Shown: positions 6,011-10,498 of the stretch, one piece after another
Layout of the letters: each line of letters begins with the position of its first letter
Position numbering within the stretch: position 1 is the first letter of the stretch
DNA from: Gemmatimonadota bacterium
GTDB lineage: Bacteria; Latescibacterota; UBA2968; UBA8231
Assembly (NCBI GenBank): GCA_028875335.1
Contig: JAPPEF010000203.1
Span: 1-10,498, forward strand
Length of the DNA: 10,498 nt
Direction of reading: 5' to 3'
Translations under genes and position numbers: made by a program
The notes under the pieces: model-generated
The model's database searches: none
What the model was told of the DNA's origin: nothing
The model's input: only the letters and a program-made list of their open reading frames with translations

Positions 6011-7977
6011 TACTCGGCGCTACCCATTTTCGGGAGATCGCCCGTGTTGAGGGAGCGCACCTTATCGCGCTCGATTTTGAGCAAGGTCAGCGCGCTGTTG
6101 GAGCGCACGTCCGGCGACAGGGAAATAATGCCCGAGGCTCCTTCGTAGAAACGGACCGTGGCCAACCACTCGATCAGTGCGGCTGGATCGCGGTACCCTT
6201 GTTCCCATCCGTCAATGAGCAAGCGGATGGCGTCGTAACCAGCCGCCGCGTAGTATGGGTCGCGGCGGAATTGCTTGCGAAAGTTGCTGACAAACGACTG
6301 CTCAGCCGCGGACTCGGCCTGCCGCGAGGAGACGAAAATGACCCCGTCGAAATTCTTGCGCTCGCCCGGGCGCATCTGCCGGATGGCTTCGGGATCCCAC
6401 CAAGCATCGTTGCCGAGGACTTGGGTCTGCAAGCGATGAAAATGCACCTGGGGCGCGATCGTCTTGGCGTCCGCAAAGCTCTCGACCACCACCACCACCC
6501 CGTCGATGGTGTCGATAAATTTATCCTCCACCGGCTCTTCTTCGACTACTTCGAGCGTATCCGCAGGCGGCGGTATCAGCGCCAAACCGGCCGCGCGAAT
6601 CTCCTCAAAAACGTGGCGAAAATCCGTGGTCTTTTTGGGCACATACCAATCGCTGTGCGCGATCTGGCCGCCGTTGCGCTCGGCAATGCGGGTGAACTCG
6701 CGCGCGAAATCCCAGCCGTAGTCGCTGAGAGGGGAAATGATCGCTAAGTGCTCCAAGCCGAGGACGAGAGTCGCGTACTCGCCCAACAGACGCGCCTCTG
6801 TTTTCGAGACTGTGCTCAACTGGAAAACGCTGTGGCCTAGCGAATCCAAGCCGCTCTGTTGAGCCAGCGGCACCAGCAGGGGAACGCCAGCGCGCGCCGT
6901 GACCGTGGCCGCCACCACGCTAGATCTGCTCCTGAGCGGGCCGACGATGGCCACGACGCCTTGATCCAGCAGCCGCTGGGTACCGTACGCCACGCGCAAC
7001 AAACCGCTGGCTAGGCTTTCGCTAACGGAGTCGGCGCGATCAGTCGCGATGGGCAAATTCCCGTAGTCAATCCCAGTATCTTCGATTACCAGTTCAAAGG
7101 GACTGCCGGCTTCCCGATTGGCCAATTGCACACCATCGCGGAGCTCCTCGCCGATCCGGCGATCCGGCCCAGTAAGCGGCAGCAGCAAGCCCAGCCGGGG
7201 CGATTCCGCGCCAACGCGCGGGCTATATGCGGTCAGATCGCTCCCCCAGACGGCGGCTATCGGAGCGAATATGCCACTGACGACGCTGTCGCGATAAGTC
7301 TGCATCGCTTGGGCGGCTTCCTCTTGCCAGCCGAGGCGCTGATACCAGCGTGCCCGGCCGAAGAACAGGGCCTCGCGCAGCCGCCTAGCGCCTACGGCCT
7401 GACGTAGGCGCGTCAGCTCTTGTTCTTTTATCTGTCCGTTCCAAGCCATGGCCGCCAACCGCTCGGCCGCTTGGGCCTGGATGCCGAGAGGAGCCGGTGT
7501 GGCCAGCAAACGGCCGTACTGGGACGCGGCCTCGTCGTAGTGCTTGATGTTGAAAAACGAATCGCCGATCAACAGGCGGGAGTCGGGCAGGTAGCGACTC
7601 GCGGGAAACTGGCGCTGCAAGGCCAAGGCCGCATCGATGGCATCGGCAAAGTGCCCTAGGCTGTACAGAGCTTTTCCCACGAGGAACTGACCAATGCTGG
7701 ACCGCTGGTTGAGCGGGAACCCCGCTAGCTGCCGCAGGTGATTGAGAGCCTCGTTGAAACGCCCCTGTTTATAAGCTGCAAGCCCATTGCCAAAAACCTT
7801 TTCGGCGTCAACCGAGTACGTCCACGTGTACGCCTGTCCTTCTGCAAGGGTCGGTGCCAGCACTGTCGCGAGAACTAGGCATAAATGCCGAGCTGTTCGC
7901 TGTATAGAAGGGAAAAAGGAACGAGGCTTAGGTTGTCCACATCTGAAGGGACGAGTATATTTTTTACGCCACAACAT
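6010..7977 (-). CDS. Secreted TPR + type I periplasmic-binding (LpoA/LivJ-like) protein
   Basis: This 655-residue protein, numbered from ATG 7977, has a basic N-terminal segment of about 30 residues, a hydrophobic stretch (LCLVLATVLAPTLA, 32-45) and a likely signal peptidase site after AEGQA (45-49). No lipobox is seen. Residues about 55-235 are helical TPR-like repeats (for example NGLAAYKQGRFNEALNHLR at 64-82). From about 260 (RLGLLLPLTGP) to about 640 lies a Peripla_BP-type I fold with AIVGPLRSRSSVVAA (343-357), GVPLLVPLAQQSGL (364-377), VPKKTTDFRHVFEEIRAAG (446-464) and YYAAAGYDAIRLLIDGW (575-591). TPR plus type I binding fold is the layout of LpoA/YraM, activator of PBP1A, but the binding part also resembles LivJ-type amino-acid binders; no permease genes lie nearby. 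An acidic insert, DTLEVVEEEPVEDKFID (473-489), interrupts the fold. ATG 7977 is chosen over upstream TTG 7983 because GGGG lies 6 nt before it. Confidence 0.85.
   Translation of the reverse strand: MLWRKKYTRPFRCGQPKPRSFFPSIQRTARHLCLVLATVLAPTLAEGQAYTWTYSVDAEKVFGNGLAAYKQGRFNEALNHLRQLAGFPLNQRSSIGQFLVGKALYSLGHFADAIDAALALQRQFPASRYLPDSRLLIGDSFFNIKHYDEAASQYGRLLATPAPLGIQAQAAERLAAMAWNGQIKEQELTRLRQAVGARRLREALFFGRARWYQRLGWQEEAAQAMQTYRDSVVSGIFAPIAAVWGSDLTAYSPRVGAESPRLGLLLPLTGPDRRIGEELRDGVQLANREAGSPFELVIEDTGIDYGNLPIATDRADSVSESLASGLLRVAYGTQRLLDQGVVAIVGPLRSRSSVVAATVTARAGVPLLVPLAQQSGLDSLGHSVFQLSTVSKTEARLLGEYATLVLGLEHLAIISPLSDYGWDFAREFTRIAERNGGQIAHSDWYVPKKTTDFRHVFEEIRAAGLALIPPPADTLEVVEEEPVEDKFIDTIDGVVVVVESFADAKTIAPQVHFHRLQTQVLGNDAWWDPEAIRQMRPGERKNFDGVIFVSSRQAESAAEQSFVSNFRKQFRRDPYYAAAGYDAIRLLIDGWEQGYRDPAALIEWLATVRFYEGASGIISLSPDVRSNSALTLLKIERDKVRSLNTGDLPKMGSAE
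7933..7961 (+). promoter_or_regulatory. Predicted sigma-70-type promoter for the ClpX-like gene
   Basis: TTGTCC (7933-7938, 4/6 to the -35 consensus) is followed after exactly 17 nt by TATATT (7956-7961, 5/6 to -10). Transcription would start near 7968 and give a leader of about 34 nt before ATG 8002, with AGGT at 7991-7994 as ribosome binding site. The promoter lies inside the 5' coding end of the divergent gene on the other strand, as it must given the 24-nt gap. Confidence 0.5.
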
Positions 7978-8001
7978 TTCCAACCCCTTTAGGTTAAATA
8001 T

Positions 8002-9507
8002 ATGCGACCGCGTGCTGAAAAAGTGGAGATTGACCCAGAAAAACTGCGTCGCCTCCTAGCTAGACAAATCGAAGAACAAGAGCAAGCGCCTGCCCAACCT
8101 GAGGCGTCCTCCACCGAGGGCGAAGGTACGCAGACGGTCGAATCCGAGGCCATCTACTTCGACCTCAAACCGGAAGAATTAGAGGCCTATCTCGATCAAT
8201 ACGTCATCAAACAGCAAGAGGCCAAGGCCATTCTCGCCACCAAGATCTGCACGCATTTCAACCGCCTGAAACTGCCCCCGGAAGAAGACGAGGGATTCGT
8301 CGGCAACATCAAGAACAACGTGCTGATGATCGGCCCTACCGGCGTGGGCAAAACCTATCTAATCCGCCTCATCGCCCGCAAAATCGGCGTCCCTTTCGTC
8401 AAGGGCGACGCCACTAAATTCAGCGAGACCGGCTACGTCGGCGGCGATGTCGAAGACTTGGTCCGCGACCTAGTCCGCGAGGCCAACGGCGACATCGAAC
8501 GCGCCCAGTACGGCATCATATACATCGACGAAATCGACAAAATCGCCTCCGCGCAGGGAGTACACGGCCCAGATGTCTCGCGCTCGGGCGTCCAGCGCAA
8601 CCTGCTCAAGCTGATGGAGGAAACCGACGTCGATCTCAAGGCCCCGCACGACATTGCCTCGCAGATGGAATCCGTCATCCAGATGCAGCAGACGGGCAAG
8701 ATCGAACGCCAGAAGGTCAACACTCGCAATATCCTCTTTATCGTTAGCGGGGCCTTTTCCGGGCTCGACGAAATCATCGGCCGACGGCTCAACAAAGGCA
8801 CTATGGGATTTCGCTCCCAAGCCGACCCGGCCCACCTCGATGCCGATCAGCTTCTGTCCCACGTGCGGGCCGAGGACCTGATCGAATACGGATTCGAGTC
8901 CGAATTCATCGGCCGCTTGCCCGTCATCGCCGTGCTGCACGGTCTCGGCCCCGAAGATCTCCGCGAAATCCTTCGCAACCCCAAAAGCAGCGTCATCCTA
9001 TCCAAAAAGCGCGACTTCCGCGCCTATGGCATTGAGGTCGAATTTGCCGACGAAGCACTAGCCCTGTTAGCCGAGCGCGCACACGCTGAGCATATCGGTG
9101 CTCGAGGCTTGGTCAGCGCCATTGAAAAGGTGCTACTCAACTACGAAAAAAAGCTCCCTTCTGTCGGCGTCGAGGGCTTTACGGTCGACGCCGATACCGT
9201 ACTGGATCCTGCGACCGGTCTGGAGCGCTTGCTCCAAGACACCTCGCTGCGCCGCTTTCTCGACAAATTTCAACGCGACCACGACATCGCCTTAGAGATC
9301 ACACCGGAAGCTTCCGCGCAAATCGAGGCCCTAGCCAACACGCGGGATATGTCACCTGGCGAATTGTGCGAAGAAATGTTCAGCGACTACGGACACGGCC
9401 TCAAGCTGACCGGATTGAGCCAGTTTTGCATTGACGCCGATGTAGTAGCCGATCCCCAAGAAACCCTCAACGCGCTCGTCAAACACTACTATAACCAACG
9501 CAGCTAA
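8002..9507 (+). CDS. ClpX-like AAA+ unfoldase, no zinc domain, extended C-terminus
   Basis: AAA+ protein of 501 residues, clearly related to ClpX: Walker A GPTGVGKT (111-118), pore-1 loop GYVG (144-147), Walker B IIYIDEIDK (172-180), SGVQRNLLKLME (195-206), NILFIVSGAFSGLDEIIGRR (243-262), arginine finger region EFIGRLP (301-307) and sensor 2 GARGL (366-370). Differences from housekeeping ClpX (about 424 residues): the first 50 residues are charged and disordered with no cysteines, so the zinc-binding domain is absent; the segment 207-242 replaces the region with the RKH loop and lacks RKH; the ClpP-docking IGF position reads MGF (268-270); and about 95 extra residues follow the small domain and resemble a second copy of it. 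ClpP engagement is therefore possible but not assured. ATG at 8002 has AGGT 7 nt upstream. No clpP or tig gene is adjacent, also unlike standard clpX loci. Confidence 0.92.
   Translation: MRPRAEKVEIDPEKLRRLLARQIEEQEQAPAQPEASSTEGEGTQTVESEAIYFDLKPEELEAYLDQYVIKQQEAKAILATKICTHFNRLKLPPEEDEGFVGNIKNNVLMIGPTGVGKTYLIRLIARKIGVPFVKGDATKFSETGYVGGDVEDLVRDLVREANGDIERAQYGIIYIDEIDKIASAQGVHGPDVSRSGVQRNLLKLMEETDVDLKAPHDIASQMESVIQMQQTGKIERQKVNTRNILFIVSGAFSGLDEIIGRRLNKGTMGFRSQADPAHLDADQLLSHVRAEDLIEYGFESEFIGRLPVIAVLHGLGPEDLREILRNPKSSVILSKKRDFRAYGIEVEFADEALALLAERAHAEHIGARGLVSAIEKVLLNYEKKLPSVGVEGFTVDADTVLDPATGLERLLQDTSLRRFLDKFQRDHDIALEITPEASAQIEALANTRDMSPGELCEEMFSDYGHGLKLTGLSQFCIDADVVADPQETLNALVKHYYNQRS
9031..9456 (+). 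repeat. Degenerate internal duplication of the AAA+ small domain
   Basis: Within the ClpX-like protein, residues 344-403 and 429-485 can be aligned by eye. Copy 1 begins IEVEFADEALALLAERA and ends FTVDADTVLDP; copy 2 begins IALEITPEASAQIEALA and ends FCIDADVVADP, and is three residues shorter between these anchors. Similarity continues weakly past the ends (GLERLL against TLNALV). Copy 2 has lost the GARGL sensor-2 motif (it reads SPGEL there), so it could not take part in nucleotide sensing. Confidence 0.6.
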
Positions 9508-10498
9508 ATCCCGCCGTATTGCTTTACCTTGCGGTAGAGCGTACTGAGACCGATTTGCAGAATTTCGGCCGCACGCCGTCGGTCTTGGCCAACCGTCTTC
9601 AAGGTTTCGGCAATGGCCATCTGCTCGATCTCGGCCATGCTCATGCCGACGCGAAAACCCAACCCGGAAAAAACGCGCTCTTGGCGGTTTATGTAGCGCG
9701 GAATGTCCCCGACTTCGAGCACCCCTTCGCGGGCGCACATGACGACCATGCCCTCGACACAGTTTTTCAATTCTCGCACATTGCCCGGCCAATCGTAATC
9801 GCGTAACACGTCTAAGGCTCGCGGCCGGATGCCCGCGATGCGCTTGTTGTTCTCGGCGGCGAACTGGCGGATAAACGCATCGACCAGAATGGGTATGTCC
9901 TCGCGGCACTCGCGCAGCGGCGGCACTTCGATCTTGATCACGTTGAGCCGGTAGAAGAGATCCGCCCGGAAGGTGCTCTCCCGTACCATGGCTTCTATAT
10001 CGCGATGCGTCGCCGCGATTAGGCGCACATCGGCCCGCCGAGTCTGGGTGCCGCCGATCCGCTCAAAGCAGCCGTCCTGAATCACTCTCAGCAACTTCAC
10101 TTGCGTCGGCAGAGGAATGTCCCCGACTTCGTCGAGGAACAAAGTGCCTTGATCGGCCAGTTCAAAGCGGCCTTTGCGCGCTGCTCCAGCTCCGGTATAG
10201 GCCCCCTTTTCGTGGCCGAACAGCTCATTTTCGACTAGGCTCTCCGGCAGGGCACCGCAGTTGATTTCGACGAAGGCGTTTTCTCGCCGTCGGCTCCTTT
10301 GGTGAATGGCCTTTGCTACCTCGCCCTTGCCCGTACCGGTCTCGCCGGAGATCAGAACACTCGTCTTCGATTGGGCTACCTGTTCGATCTGGAGATAAAT
10401 GCGCTGCCAAGGCGATGAGCGACGAGCGATGTCGTCAAAGCGATAGCGCTCGTCCAAGCGGCGCTGTAGATCCGAGACTTCCCCTACTAGCTGCTGGT
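9504..10498 (-). CDS. Sigma-54-dependent transcriptional activator (5' end outside window)
   Basis: The reading frame is open to the right edge, with QQLVGEVSDLQRRLDERYRF, a coiled-coil-like linker, before the AAA+ domain; the true start and any sensor domain lie beyond 10498. An in-frame TTG at 10457 is not the start. Numbering from that TTG codon: Walker A GETGTGKG (38-45), the sigma-54 contact loop GAYTGA (85-90, where most members read GAFTGA), Walker B GTLFLDEVGD (104-113), LIAATHRD (146-153), RADLFYRLNV (164-173), PLRECREDIP (180-189) and YDWPGNVRELKN (221-232). A Fis-type helix-turn-helix follows at the C-terminus (AAEILQIGLSTLYRKVKQYG). It binds upstream DNA and uses ATP hydrolysis to open promoters bound by sigma-54 RNA polymerase. 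Its signal is unknown. Its TAG stop interleaves with the TAA of the convergent ClpX-like gene. Confidence 0.95.
   Translation of the reverse strand, partial: QQLVGEVSDLQRRLDERYRFDDIARRSSPWQRIYLQIEQVAQSKTSVLISGETGTGKGEVAKAIHQRSRRRENAFVEINCGALPESLVENELFGHEKGAYTGAGAARKGRFELADQGTLFLDEVGDIPLPTQVKLLRVIQDGCFERIGGTQTRRADVRLIAATHRDIEAMVRESTFRADLFYRLNVIKIEVPPLRECREDIPILVDAFIRQFAAENNKRIAGIRPRALDVLRDYDWPGNVRELKNCVEGMVVMCAREGVLEVGDIPRYINRQERVFSGLGFRVGMSMAEIEQMAIAETLKTVGQDRRRAAEILQIGLSTLYRKVKQYGGI

Noticed and set aside
6199..6747. 182-codon open frame on the plus strand
   Set aside because: Antisense shadow of the TPR/periplasmic-binding gene; no family motif, and the minus-strand protein is clearly real.
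7978..8001. Sigma-54 promoter (GG-N10-GC type) in the divergent gap
   Set aside because: No TGGC/TTGC pair with the required spacing was seen here or in the 5926-6009 gap, so no target of the nearby activator could be proposed.
9352..9909. 185-codon open frame on the minus strand
   Set aside because: Runs across the ends of two real genes (ClpX-like and sigma-54 activator) in another frame; Arg/His-rich shadow translation.

Overview
The window holds nine protein-coding genes and no RNA genes, mobile elements or CRISPR arrays. The Gram-negative envelope proteins (a signal-peptide-bearing TPR/periplasmic-binding protein and a TPR lipoprotein), moderately high GC content, Shine-Dalgarno-led genes, a sigma-54 activator and a GldA/F/G-type ABC operon point to a Gram-negative bacterium. 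A delta-proteobacterial or FCB-like lineage would fit, but the sequence alone does not settle the phylum.

Positions 1-5000 (minus strand) carry a tight five-gene operon. In transcription order it encodes a MoxR-type AAA+ ATPase, a DUF58/vWA protein, an ABC ATPase, an ABC-2 permease and a GldG-family auxiliary protein cut by the left edge. Gaps are 2-19 nt or less, and Shine-Dalgarno sequences lie inside the ends of preceding genes. The pairing suggests MoxR/DUF58 as a chaperone-like partner of a GldA-F-G-type transporter. A good intrinsic terminator hairpin at 5038-5068 separates this operon from the genes upstream.

Positions 5111-5925 (minus) hold an FmdB-type zinc-ribbon gene followed by a TPR lipoprotein gene. 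An AT-rich intergenic stretch (5926-6009) precedes them and probably carries their promoter.

Positions 6010-7977 (minus) encode a secreted protein with N-terminal TPR-like repeats and a type I periplasmic-binding domain, an architecture like that of LpoA/YraM or branched-chain amino-acid binding proteins. It is transcribed divergently, across only 24 nt, from a ClpX-like AAA+ gene (8002-9507, plus). The ClpX-like protein lacks the zinc-binding domain, has an altered RKH-loop region and an MGF tripeptide where ClpX has IGF, and carries a C-terminal extension that looks like a second, degenerate copy of its own AAA+ small domain. This is the most unusual item in the window.

Positions 9504-10498 (minus) contain a sigma-54-dependent activator (AAA+ domain plus Fis-type HTH), truncated at its N-terminus by the right edge. 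It meets the ClpX-like gene tail to tail with interleaved stop codons.
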